From Bacillota bacterium (GTDB lineage Bacteria > Bacillota > Clostridia > Peptostreptococcales > Anaerovoracaceae): a stretch of DNA of 31,805 nucleotides. The stretch is taken from positions 1-31,805 of the forward strand of contig JAFZRG010000100.1 in NCBI GenBank assembly GCA_017619985.1. Direction: 5' to 3'. Positions 13,645-20,861 of this stretch are shown here, piece after piece (the first letter of the stretch is position 1; each line of letters begins with the position of its first letter). The position numbers and the translations under genes are program-made. The notes beneath the pieces are model-generated. The model did no database searches. It was given only the letters and a program-made list of their open reading frames with translations, and was not told the DNA's origin.

Positions 13645-15555
13645 TTAGTAGAACACTCTCCTGTCGTCCTGCAGCCGTGTGATCTTGGCGTTGTCGCAGT
13701 ACTCGAGGATCATCAGGGCATATTTACGGGACGTATCCAGGTGGTCGCGCAGCTCGGCAAGCGTGATGGAACCGTCCGTCTCGATCTTTTCGCGAATCCA
13801 GGCAACGGTCTGCTGCAGAAATGCGCTGTCCAGGCAGAACTTGTTCTGCACGCGCGTCAGGCGGCCGTCCGCGCACATCGCGGCGATCAGGCGTTTGCAC
13901 TCTTCCTTGTCCTTGCGGCCGGCGAAGACTTCGTCCGGATCGGGGCTTTCACAGCCTGCATCCTTATAAATCCTGGCGATCTCGTCCATCAGGCGCAGCT
14001 GAGCCTTGGTGAAATTTACGGCATAACCCTGCTTCCCTGCCGCAGCCGGCGTCAGCGCCAACGCGCCGGTCTCGCCGAGGTACTGCAGAACGAGGTCCAG
14101 ACGCTTCGCGTCGGTGATTCTCACCTGGCCGCCCAGCTTGCTGCGCAGTTCCTCTCTGGGCATGGCGGCGAGCAGCGGATTCTTCGCATAATAGGCGTCC
14201 AGGATCGAGAATGCAGCGTCTTTTATGTAGTTGACATAATCTTGATGTACGTAAATATTATCGGCAAGCAAGACCGCTTTCCCTTGCGCTGCAAGGTTTT
14301 TCAGTTGTTCTTCTGCTTCGCTTTCGGATAAACCGAGCTGCTTTGCCAGCTTATCCGAGCCCGGGAACGTCTTGCTTTCGTCCCGCAGCACCTGCTCCAT
14401 CTGGGCGGCGTCATCGCCGCTCTCGCGTATGGCAAGCGCCTTCAGAACGGTCTCGTCCCCCCTCTTGTGCTTCGGCGCATTCGCATTGAGTACAACGCCT
14501 CCGCCGACCGTCTCCACCGGGGAATAGTAGCGTACGACGAACGGATCGCCCTGCTTCACGACGACAGGCTCTTCCGTCCGCAGCTGCGCATAGCAGTTCT
14601 CACCGGGGTTCAGCGCGTCGCGGTCCAACAGTACCGCCTTGCACAGCACCTGCGCGGAACCGTAATGCAGATGCAGCCGGGAACCGTTCAGGACTGTGCG
14701 TTTCGAGTCGCTCAGCACCTGCAGCCTGACGTCGATCATGGACGCCGGCGTCAGAGAATCTTTTGCCGCCAGCACGTTGCCGCGGGCGATGTCCTCCTTG
14801 CGGACACCTGTCAGGTTCACAGCCGTGCGCTGACCCGCGTAAGCCGCGTCCACCATCTTGCCGTGCACCTGCAGATTGCGCACCTTGGCGGCAATCCCTT
14901 CCGGATAGACCGTCACTTCGTCGCCTGTCCGGATCATGCCCTGGGTCAGCGTGCCCGTGATGACGGTGCCGAAGCCCTGGATCGTGAACACGCGGTCCAT
15001 CGGGATGCGCAGAAGTGCCGGATTGCAGTTCTTTTCGGCTGTTTTTGCGACTTCTTCGAAGATCAGGGCTTTCAGTTCTTCGATGCCCTGCCCCGTCTGC
15101 GAAGAGACCCGCACACAAGGCGCATTTTCAAGGAAACTGCCCTTTACGGCTTCGCGCACGTCGGATTCGACCATGTCCAGCCAGTCCCCGTCCGCCGCCA
15201 GATCGGCCTTCGTGATGACGAGGATGCCCCGGCGGATGTTCAGCAGTTTCATGATGTCCAGGTGTTCGACGGTCTGGGGCATGACCCCTTCGTCCGCCGC
15301 CACGACGAGCAGCACCAGATCGATGCCGCCGATGCCCGCCAGCATGTTGCGGATGAATTTCTCGTGGCCCGGCACGTCGATGATGCCGATATCGGTGCCG
15401 TCCGGCGCCTGCATGTCCGCGAAGCCAAGCTCTATCGTGATGCCGCGCTGTTTTTCTTCCTTCAGTCTGTCCGCATCGATGCCGGTCAGCGCCTTGATCA
15501 GGCAGGTCTTGCCGTGATCGACGTGACCGGCCGTACCGACGATTACGTTACGCAT
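13645..15555 (-). CDS. selB: Selenocysteine-specific translation elongation factor
   Basis: SelB, 636 residues. The N-terminal GTPase domain starts MRNVIVGTAGHVDHGKTCLI (P-loop in GHVDHGKT), with DVPGHEKF (G3) and TKAD (G4). EF-Tu-like beta-barrel domains follow (VFTIQGFGTVITGTLTQG), then a C-terminal region of winged-helix repeats that bind the SECIS hairpin (from about residue 370; LRDHLDTSRKYALMILEYCD near the end). It brings Sec-tRNA to UGA codons in grdA and grdB. The start is ATG 15555 with a TTGGAG site; the longer in-frame reading to 15666 would run backwards through tRNA-Sec and is rejected. The gene starts 22 bases after the tRNA CCA, so tRNA and selB are very likely on one transcript. 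Confidence 0.97.
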   Translation of the reverse strand: MRNVIVGTAGHVDHGKTCLIKALTGIDADRLKEEKQRGITIELGFADMQAPDGTDIGIIDVPGHEKFIRNMLAGIGGIDLVLLVVAADEGVMPQTVEHLDIMKLLNIRRGILVITKADLAADGDWLDMVESDVREAVKGSFLENAPCVRVSSQTGQGIEELKALIFEEVAKTAEKNCNPALLRIPMDRVFTIQGFGTVITGTLTQGMIRTGDEVTVYPEGIAAKVRNLQVHGKMVDAAYAGQRTAVNLTGVRKEDIARGNVLAAKDSLTPASMIDVRLQVLSDSKRTVLNGSRLHLHYGSAQVLCKAVLLDRDALNPGENCYAQLRTEEPVVVKQGDPFVVRYYSPVETVGGGVVLNANAPKHKRGDETVLKALAIRESGDDAAQMEQVLRDESKTFPGSDKLAKQLGLSESEAEEQLKNLAAQGKAVLLADNIYVHQDYVNYIKDAAFSILDAYYAKNPLLAAMPREELRSKLGGQVRITDAKRLDLVLQYLGETGALALTPAAAGKQGYAVNFTKAQLRLMDEIARIYKDAGCESPDPDEVFAGRKDKEECKRLIAAMCADGRLTRVQNKFCLDSAFLQQTVAWIREKIETDGSITLAELRDHLDTSRKYALMILEYCDNAKITRLQDDRRVFY

Positions 15556-15577
15556 ATTTTTACTCCAAAAAATACAA

Positions 15578-15674
15578 TGGCGGGAGCATGTGAGAATCGA
15601 ACTCACCAGGCAGGCTCCTAACCTGCTACAACGGTTTTGAAGACCGCGGGGCACACCGGCACCCATCTGCTCCC
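15578..15674 (-). tRNA. selC: tRNA-Sec (anticodon UCA)
   Basis: A 97-base tRNA with the anticodon loop CTTCAAA (anticodon TCA) on a 5-bp stem, an acceptor strand GGGAGCA pairing with TGCTCCC, a G73 discriminator and encoded CCA. It has the long variable arm typical of tRNA-Sec (GCAGG / CCTGC) and a GTTCGATTCTC-type T arm. The eighth acceptor pair characteristic of bacterial tRNA-Sec would be G-A if G73 is the discriminator, a small irregularity. Flanked by selA and selB, which confirms the identity. Confidence 0.97.
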
Positions 15675-15675
15675 G

Positions 15676-15697
15676 AAAAAGGCGGATAAAACCGCCT
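15676..15697 (-). terminator. Hairpin with U run between selA and tRNA-Sec
   Basis: AGGCGG-ttttat-CCGCCT followed by UUUU on the minus strand, directly after selA. The U run ends one base before the -1 position of tRNA-Sec. For transcripts coming through selA it looks like an intrinsic terminator; for transcripts starting at the promoter at 15703-15731 it would be the first 20 or so bases of the RNA. Confidence 0.75.
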
Positions 15698-15702
15698 CAT
15701 TT

Positions 15703-15731
15703 ATTCTAGTTGCTTATCCCAAGGATGTCAA
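15703..15731 (-). promoter_or_regulatory. Strong promoter for tRNA-Sec and selB inside the end of selA
   Basis: Perfect -35 TTGACA, a 17-base spacer and -10 TAGAAT (five of six) on the minus strand. The -35 lies in the last codons of selA and the -10 contains the selA stop codon TAG. The expected start point is about at the hairpin at 15697, some 20 bases before the mature tRNA. Confidence 0.85.
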
Positions 15732-17103
15732 TGAGCGCAAGGCGCAGCACCACAAGGTCGCCTTTCGAGAGCGTGCGCAGATCCAGCAGCACTTCGTCTT
15801 CTGAGATCCGCGCGACGACGGGCATCTTCCAATGCCGCAGCGCTTTCTGCAGCGCGTCGACGGACATGCCCAGCGGTCTGACCCAGACGCACCAGGTAGC
15901 CAGGTCCAGCATGGGAGCGGAACCGCCGCCGACCCTTGCCACGTCTTCCCGGATGCCAAAGCGGGCGTTCAGCCCTTCTTCCGCGAGGCCCGCCGCGAAT
16001 CCCTGCGCTTCGTCCTTCAGCTCCGCCGCCGGTCTCGTGACCATGGACAGCACGGGGATCTTCTCCATCGCTTCCTTCGGGCTGCGGTAGATGCGGAGCG
16101 TCTGTTCGAGCGCTGCGAGGGTCATCTTGTCTACCCGCACGACGCGCGCCAGCGGATGCTTCTTCATCTTCTCGATATATTCCTTTTTGCCCGCGATGAT
16201 GCCCGCCTGCGGTCCGCCCAGCAGTTTGTCACCGGAGAACAGGATGACGTCCGCGCCGGCCGCCAGCGCTTTCTGCGCCGTCGGTTCGTCCAGGCCGTAG
16301 GAGCTCAGGTCCTCCAGCAGGCCGCTGCCCAGGTCGTAGATCAGGGGCAGTCCCTTGCTGTGGGCCAGCTTCGCGAGTTCCTCCGCGGGAACGTCCTCGG
16401 TAAACCCGATGACACGGTAATTGCTCGGATGCACCTTCAGCAGCGCCGCCGTATCCTCTCCGATGGCCCTTTCATAATCCGCGAAATGCGTCTTGTTCGT
16501 CGTGCCGACCTCTCTGAGGACCGTACCGCCCTGCTCCATGATCTCGGGAACGCGGAACGAGCCGCCGATCTCCACGAGTTCGCCCCGGGAGACCACGACC
16601 TCTTTTTTATAGGCAAGCGAAACAAGGCATAACAGGGTCGCTGCGGCGTTGTTGTTGACCGCGATGGCGTCTTCCGCGCCGGTCACCTGCGCAATCAGTC
16701 TGCTCACGTGGTCGTGGCGGCTGCCGCGTTTGCCCTCTTCCGCATCGTACTCCAGCGTGGAATACGAGCAGGCGATCTCCGCCGCTTTTTCCGCGGCCAG
16801 GCGGTTCAGCCTTGCCCGTCCGAGGTTCGTGTGCAGGATGATGCCGGTCGCATTGATGACGGGCCGCAGCGAAGGTCTGTCCTCTTCCTCGAGGATGGCA
16901 CAGGCGCGCGCAGCGGCAGTTTCGGGGCTTACATCCGGGTCACCGCCCGCCAGCAGCTCCTGCCGCATCTCCTCCACCGCTTTTCTGACCGCTTCCAAGG
17001 CCGTTTTCCGGTCCGTAGACGCGAGAAACTCCCGCATGACGGGTAAATCCATCACCACGTCCGCTTTGGGCAGTTTTTTGAGTTTTTCCTGTTTGTTATC
17101 CAT
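15706..17103 (-). CDS. selA: L-seryl-tRNA(Sec) selenium transferase
   Basis: SelA, 465 residues, close to the family length. It converts Ser-tRNA(Sec) to Sec-tRNA(Sec) with selenophosphate. The PLP lysine is in ILFSGDKLLGGPQAG (Lys293), in line with Lys295 of the E. coli enzyme. RPVINATGIILHTNLGRA (about 80-97) is the strongly conserved N-terminal core signature, and the small N-terminal tRNA-binding domain is present. ATG 17103 overlaps the flavodoxin stop (TAATG), indicating translational coupling. Downstream it shares its last codons with the tRNA-Sec promoter. selD, needed for the selenium donor, is not in this window. Confidence 0.98.
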   Translation of the reverse strand: MDNKQEKLKKLPKADVVMDLPVMREFLASTDRKTALEAVRKAVEEMRQELLAGGDPDVSPETAAARACAILEEEDRPSLRPVINATGIILHTNLGRARLNRLAAEKAAEIACSYSTLEYDAEEGKRGSRHDHVSRLIAQVTGAEDAIAVNNNAAATLLCLVSLAYKKEVVVSRGELVEIGGSFRVPEIMEQGGTVLREVGTTNKTHFADYERAIGEDTAALLKVHPSNYRVIGFTEDVPAEELAKLAHSKGLPLIYDLGSGLLEDLSSYGLDEPTAQKALAAGADVILFSGDKLLGGPQAGIIAGKKEYIEKMKKHPLARVVRVDKMTLAALEQTLRIYRSPKEAMEKIPVLSMVTRPAAELKDEAQGFAAGLAEEGLNARFGIREDVARVGGGSAPMLDLATWCVWVRPLGMSVDALQKALRHWKMPVVARISEDEVLLDLRTLSKGDLVVLRLALIDILGISN

Positions 17104-17606
17104 TATCCGAACAGCTCCGCAGCCTTCCTCGCGAACCTTTCTCCGTAGACCTCGAAATTATCCCTGAAGTCCTCCAGATATGCCTTTTCCTTGTTGTGGT
17201 TGACCCCCACAGGGCCCAGATGGATGCAGGGATCCCCGCAGGCGCCGCCGCCGGAATAGCACAGCATGCCGATGGTAATCAGGTTCGTCAGGAGGGACTG
17301 GATGACCAGGTCGCCGCCGCCGTGCGTGAACTGTACCGTGGCGAACGCGCCGCCCAGTTTGCCGCCGAACTCAAGCTTCGGAGCTTCTTCCAGCAGCCAG
17401 GTGCGCATCTCGGCCGTCATGAGCGCGTAATACGAAGGGCTTCCGAGAACGATGCCCTTGCTCGCCTTGACGAAATCAGCGTCCACGTCCTTCGTGGAGA
17501 ACGCTTTCGCCTCGATGCCTTCGATACGGTTCATGCCTTCGCAGATCCACTCCGCACACTGCTTCGTGTTGCCTGTTCTGGAATCATAGATCACGGAAAG
17601 TTTCAT
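17103..17606 (-). CDS. Flavodoxin / FMN-binding NAD(P)H oxidoreductase-like protein
   Basis: A 167-residue flavodoxin-fold protein. MKLSVIYDSRTGNTKQCAEWI contains the FMN phosphate-binding loop (SRTGNTKQ); GSPSYYALMTAEMRTWL and ATVQFTHGGGDLVIQSLL resemble the other FMN loops of the WrbA/flavodoxin family. It is probably a soluble cytoplasmic electron carrier or quinone/flavin reductase. The first gene of the unit with selA: the TAA of this gene overlaps the selA ATG. The tight coupling suggests a link with selenium metabolism, perhaps reduction of a selenium species, but that is inference. ATG 17606 follows an AAAGGAGAT site. Confidence 0.88.
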   Translation of the reverse strand: MKLSVIYDSRTGNTKQCAEWICEGMNRIEGIEAKAFSTKDVDADFVKASKGIVLGSPSYYALMTAEMRTWLLEEAPKLEFGGKLGGAFATVQFTHGGGDLVIQSLLTNLITIGMLCYSGGGACGDPCIHLGPVGVNHNKEKAYLEDFRDNFEVYGERFARKAAELFG

Positions 17607-17647
17607 GGGTATCTCCTTTCGGTATGAAACAGTTTCTGTACCTGTTT

Positions 17648-17656
17648 ATTATATCA
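17648..17656 (-). promoter_or_regulatory. Extended -10 promoter for the flavodoxin-selA unit
   Basis: TGATATAAT on the minus strand is a perfect extended -10 element, 42 bases before the flavodoxin start and about 16 bases after the preceding terminator. No good -35 hexamer is seen, as at the promoter at 5093-5101. Confidence 0.7.
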
Positions 17657-17671
17657 TAGCCCCGGACATAG

Positions 17672-17698
17672 AAAAACTCCCGGCACGAAAGCCGGGAG
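17672..17698 (-). terminator. Terminator after the 129-residue hypothetical gene
   Basis: Perfect 8-bp stem CTCCCGGC / GCCGGGAG with a six-base loop, followed by UUUUU on the minus strand. Its stem is identical to that of the tsf terminator at 18205-18242. Confidence 0.93.
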
Positions 17699-17715
17699 CA
17701 TTCCGATCGCTGTGA

Positions 17716-18105
17716 TCATTCTGCCTTGTTCGCTTCTCTCTTCGCCTTGACCTGGTCGTTGACGTAGATCTCGATCCTTCTCTTGCGGATGGAAGCCTGT
17801 CTTTCCTTGAAGTACTGCTCCATCTCGTCCTGGATGTGGTTGCGGATCTCTTCGACGGTCGCGGCATCCTTGTCGCCGGCAGCCTGTTCGAAGGATTCCT
17901 TCAGGTACTCGTCTTCCATCTCGGTCTGATCCTTGATGAATTCGGAGATCTGGTCGCTGTTGAGACCTACTGCGGCGAAGAGGATATAATCGATCATTGC
18001 GGCCTTGATGTCAGGGTCCGCATTATCCGTCTGGTTCTGCTTTACGATCGTCGTCTGCAGAGCCATGTCGAACGCAGCCTGCAGAAGCTTTTCTTTTTCA
18101 GTCAT
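17716..18105 (-). CDS. Hypothetical protein, charged and probably helical
   Basis: A 129-residue protein that I do not recognise. The N-terminal part (MTEKEKLLQAAFDMALQTTIV) looks amphipathic; a more hydrophobic segment (AAMIDYILFAAVGL) lies about residues 42-55. The C-terminal half is strongly charged and likely forms a long helix or coiled coil (EEIRNHIQDEMEQYFKERQASIRKRR), ending basic. There is no signal peptide, no cysteine and no obvious catalytic motif. The start is ATG 18105, with an ACGGAGGTAA site; the in-frame reading to 18186 has no ribosome-binding site and crosses the promoter. It is a single-gene unit with its own promoter and terminator. A structural or nucleic-acid-associated role is conceivable but unsupported. 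Confidence 0.75.
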   Translation of the reverse strand: MTEKEKLLQAAFDMALQTTIVKQNQTDNADPDIKAAMIDYILFAAVGLNSDQISEFIKDQTEMEDEYLKESFEQAAGDKDAATVEEIRNHIQDEMEQYFKERQASIRKRRIEIYVNDQVKAKREANKAE

Positions 18106-18156
18106 TTTATAGTTACCTCCGTTAAGTTGAGCAGTGTTTTTATAACCTGCAAGAAC

Positions 18157-18186
18157 ATTATAACCCACCTGAAAAGAAAAAAACAA
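18157..18186 (-). promoter_or_regulatory. Promoter of the 129-residue hypothetical gene
   Basis: TTGTTT, an 18-base spacer and a perfect TATAAT on the minus strand, 51 bases before the start codon and just behind the tsf terminator. The -10 is strong and the -35 is only half-consensus. Confidence 0.65.
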
Positions 18187-18204
18187 GAAAAGCGCAAAAT
18201 TATT

Positions 18205-18242
18205 GCAAAAAAGAGAAACTCCCGGCGATGAAGCCGGGAGTT
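18205..18242 (-). terminator. Terminator of rpsB-tsf
   Basis: Stem AACTCCCGGC / GCCGGGAGTT (10 bp) with loop TTCATC, followed by TCTCTTTTTT on the minus strand, 24 bases after the tsf stop. Confidence 0.93.
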
Positions 18243-18266
18243 CAGAGGTTCTATCCGTGTTACTGT

Positions 18267-19208
18267 TTAGCCCTGCATCTGCTTGGCTACTTCTTCCGCG
18301 AAGTTCTCGACTTTCTTTTCGATGCCTTCGCCTACTTCGTAGCGGACCATCTCGACGACCTGGATGTCCTTGCCCAGCGCCTTGGCGCAGGAAGCGATAT
18401 ATTCGCCTACGGACATGTTGGAATCTTTGACGAATGCCTGGTCAACGAGGCAGACTTCCTTCAGAGACTTCTTGACGCGGCCCGTGATCATCTTTTCGAT
18501 GATCGCCTGGGGCTTTCTCTTGTTTTCGGGCAGTTCGTTGTTCTCGTTCATGGCCTGAGCGAGGATAACTTCCTTCTCGTGAGCCAGATATTCGGGATCG
18601 ACGCTTGCCTCGTCCACATACAGAGGTCTCATGGATGCAGCCTGCATGGCAACGTCCTTGCCGCAAGTCGTAACTTCTTCGACGGATGCGTCGGTCTTCA
18701 GACCGATGATGACGCCGATGCGGCCGCCGCCGTGGGAATAGCCGACGTACTTGACGCCCGGCGTATTGCACTTGACGGCTCTGCGGAGGTTCATGTTCTC
18801 GCCGATCTTCGCGATCTTGGCGGTCAGGACCTCGGCGACGGTGCCTTCTTCACTGTAGGTCATTTCCTTCATGCACTCTGCGCAGACCTTGTCCGCGGCC
18901 AGAGCGATGTCGGCCAGCTTTTCGACGAATTCGATGAATTCTTCGTTCTTTGCGACGAAGTCGGTCTCGGAGTTGACTTCCACTGCGGAAGCGGCGGAAC
19001 CATCAGCGGCGAATGCCATTCTGACAAGCCCCTCGGATGCGATGCGGCTCGCCTTCTTCGCGGCCTTTGCGAGGCCGTTTTCTCTCAGATAGTCGACCGC
19101 TTTGTCCATGTCGCCGTCTGTGGCGACGAGGGCCTTCTTGCAATCCATCATGCCGGCGCCGGTGGCGTCGCGGAGTTCCTTAACGAGTGCTGCTGTAACT
19201 GCTGCCAT
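18267..19208 (-). CDS. tsf: Translation elongation factor Ts
   Basis: EF-Ts, 313 residues, the guanine-nucleotide exchange factor for EF-Tu. The N-terminal UBA-like region with the family signature LRDATGAGMMDCKKAL is at residues 12-27, followed by AVDYLRENGLAKAAKKASRIASEG, which corresponds to the second conserved signature (LRxKG type). The NSETDFVAKNEEF segment of the core domain is also present. ATG 19208 has an AAAGGAGA site. It lies 18 bases after rpsB, the usual bacterial pairing, and ends in a strong terminator. Confidence 0.99.
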   Translation of the reverse strand: MAAVTAALVKELRDATGAGMMDCKKALVATDGDMDKAVDYLRENGLAKAAKKASRIASEGLVRMAFAADGSAASAVEVNSETDFVAKNEEFIEFVEKLADIALAADKVCAECMKEMTYSEEGTVAEVLTAKIAKIGENMNLRRAVKCNTPGVKYVGYSHGGGRIGVIIGLKTDASVEEVTTCGKDVAMQAASMRPLYVDEASVDPEYLAHEKEVILAQAMNENNELPENKRKPQAIIEKMITGRVKKSLKEVCLVDQAFVKDSNMSVGEYIASCAKALGKDIQVVEMVRYEVGEGIEKKVENFAEEVAKQMQG

Positions 19209-19226
19209 TGTTTTCTTCTCCTTTGA

Positions 19227-20003
19227 CTACTCTTCGACTTTAGCTTCTTCTGCTGCTGCGGGGGTCTCTTCTGCAGGCGCTTCGACCGCTGCTTCTTCAG
19301 CGGGAGCTTCTGCGAAGGATTCGCCCTGCTTGCCTTCGATGACGGCTTCGGCCATCTTGCCGGCGATCAGCTTGACCGCTCTGATGGCGTCGTCATTGGC
19401 GGGGATGACGTAGTCCACGTCGTCCGGGTCGCAATTCGTGTCGCACATGCCGACGATGGGGATACCCAGGACTCTCGCTTCCTTGACGGCGATGCGTTCT
19501 TTCTTGGGGTCAACGACGAACATCGCACCGGGCATGCCGCGCATGTCCTTGATGCCGTTCAGATACTTCTCAAGTTTTTCCATTTCCTTTCTCAGGGTCT
19601 GGACTTCCTTCTTGGAGAGCAGATCGAACGTACCGTTGGATTCCATCTCCTTGATCTCGGCCAGTCTCTTGATTCTGGTGGAAATGGTCTTGTAGTTGGT
19701 GAGCATGCCGCCCAGCCATCTCTCGTTGACGTAGAACATGCCGCATCTCTCGGCTTCGTCCTTGATGGCGGCCTGCGCCTGCTTCTTCGTACCGACGAAG
19801 AGAACGGGCTTGCCTTCAGCCGCAACGCTCTTCACGAAATCGTAAGCGTCATCCACCTTGTGGACCGTCTTGGACAGGTCGATGATGTAGATGCCGTTTC
19901 TTTCGGTGAAGATGTACGGAGCCATCTTGGGGTTCCATCTTCTGGTCTGGTGACCGAAGTGAACGCCGGCCTCCAGTAACTGCTTCATAGAAACAACTGA
20001 CAT
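19227..20003 (-). CDS. rpsB: 30S ribosomal protein S2
   Basis: S2, 258 residues. It starts MSVVSMKQLLEAGVHFGHQTRRWNPKMAPYIF and contains RWLGGMLTNYKTI and PIVGMCDTNCDPDDVDYVIPANDD, all hallmark segments. The last ~30 residues form an alanine/glutamate-rich acidic tail (EAPAEEAAVEAPAEE), probably disordered, a common extension in clostridial S2. ATG 20003 has a CGGGAGG site. The leader RNA upstream can fold and may serve feedback control. The gene is followed by tsf. Confidence 0.99.
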   Translation of the reverse strand: MSVVSMKQLLEAGVHFGHQTRRWNPKMAPYIFTERNGIYIIDLSKTVHKVDDAYDFVKSVAAEGKPVLFVGTKKQAQAAIKDEAERCGMFYVNERWLGGMLTNYKTISTRIKRLAEIKEMESNGTFDLLSKKEVQTLRKEMEKLEKYLNGIKDMRGMPGAMFVVDPKKERIAVKEARVLGIPIVGMCDTNCDPDDVDYVIPANDDAIRAVKLIAGKMAEAVIEGKQGESFAEAPAEEAAVEAPAEETPAAAEEAKVEE

Positions 20004-20029
20004 AGATATACCTCCCGGTTAAAACCTCC

Positions 20030-20084
20030 ACCTGTTCGATCCTGCAGAAAACCCTTGCGGGCACCGAAATGCAGGCCATCAGGT
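20030..20084 (-). ncRNA. Candidate structured leader of rpsB
   Basis: On the minus strand three nested pairings are visible: ACCTG with CAGGT (outer), CCTGCA with TGCAGG (middle), and CCC-GCAA-GGG with a GNRA tetraloop (inner). The fold ends 26 bases before the rpsB start, just ahead of its ribosome-binding site. S2 is known to control its own operon in several bacteria, so this could be an S2-responsive leader, but I do not recognise a named family. Confidence 0.5.
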
Positions 20085-20129
20085 GTGCGAAATAAAATAC
20101 TGTCACGCAAAAAGGAGCGCAACATAAGC

Positions 20130-20158
20130 ATTATACATATGGTGTACGCCCCTTGCAA
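20130..20158 (-). promoter_or_regulatory. Promoter of rpsB-tsf
   Basis: TTGCAA, a 17-base spacer and a perfect TATAAT on the minus strand, beginning four bases after the tcdA stop codon. I see no terminator between tcdA and this promoter, so readthrough from tcdA is also possible. Confidence 0.8.
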
Positions 20159-20161
20159 GCA

Positions 20162-20851
20162 TTATTTTATGAGATCCTGAATTATTTCTCCGGCCATCCG
20201 CAGACCGGCCGTCGCAGGCATGTAGGAGATGCTGGGGATGACCCCGTTTACGATGTCCGTGACGGGCGGTTCGGGGGAATACACGACGGTGACCCCTTCA
20301 ACGATACCCTCTTCCTTCAGCCTTTTGCGCATGACTTTCGCGAGTCTGTCCTGCTCGGTTTTTTGAATATTGCAGACCTTAAATGCAGAGGCGTCGAGCT
20401 TGTTGCCGGTGCCCATGGCGCACAGGATGGGCACGCCTGCCCCGCGCGCCGCCATGATCAGCAGCACCTTCGCGGCCACGTCGTCGATGCAGTCGGCGAT
20501 ATAGTCCCAGGAAGCGACGTCCAGATCCGCAAGCGTATCCGCGCCGATGCGGAACGCGAACTTGCGGATGTGCGCAGCCGGATCGATATCCCTGACCCGA
20601 TCTTCCGCGACATCCGCCTTCAGGCGGCCGATCGTGGACTGCAGCGCCAGGATCTGGCGGTTGCAGTTCGTCGGGTCGACGCGGTCCATGTCGCACAGGC
20701 CAAGCGTGCCGATCCCGGCTCTCGCCAGCGCTTCCAGGCAGTACCCGCCCACGCCGCCGAGGCCGCATACCAGGACTTTCGCGTTCTTCAGTTTTTCTAC
20801 GGCTTCTTCGCCGACGAGCGCCTGCGTACGCTGATAGAGTTCCTCGCTCAT
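20162..20851 (-). CDS. tcdA: tRNA threonylcarbamoyladenosine dehydratase (ThiF/E1-like)
   Basis: A 229-residue protein of the ThiF/MoeB/E1-like adenylyltransferase superfamily. VLVCGLGGVGGYCLEALARAGIGTLGLCDMDRVDPTNCNRQ (about 26-66) carries the nucleotide-binding glycine motif and the Asp/Asn/Arg set of the family. WDYIADCIDDVAAKVLLI is the usual mid-domain motif. The length and the lack of a rhodanese domain or CxxC zinc motif favour TcdA, which cyclises t6A to ct6A in tRNA using ATP, over ThiF or MoeB. It is the last gene of the ECF unit (10-base gap to the preceding stop, AGAGG site), but its function appears unrelated to transport. Confidence 0.88.
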   Translation of the reverse strand: MSEELYQRTQALVGEEAVEKLKNAKVLVCGLGGVGGYCLEALARAGIGTLGLCDMDRVDPTNCNRQILALQSTIGRLKADVAEDRVRDIDPAAHIRKFAFRIGADTLADLDVASWDYIADCIDDVAAKVLLIMAARGAGVPILCAMGTGNKLDASAFKVCNIQKTEQDRLAKVMRKRLKEEGIVEGVTVVYSPEPPVTDIVNGVIPSISYMPATAGLRMAGEIIQDLIK

Positions 20852-20861
20852 GAAAACCTCT

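Noticed and set aside
15556..15666. N-terminal extension of selB
   Set aside because: It would translate tRNA-Sec in the selB frame; the conserved MRNVIVGTAGHVDHG start is at 15555.
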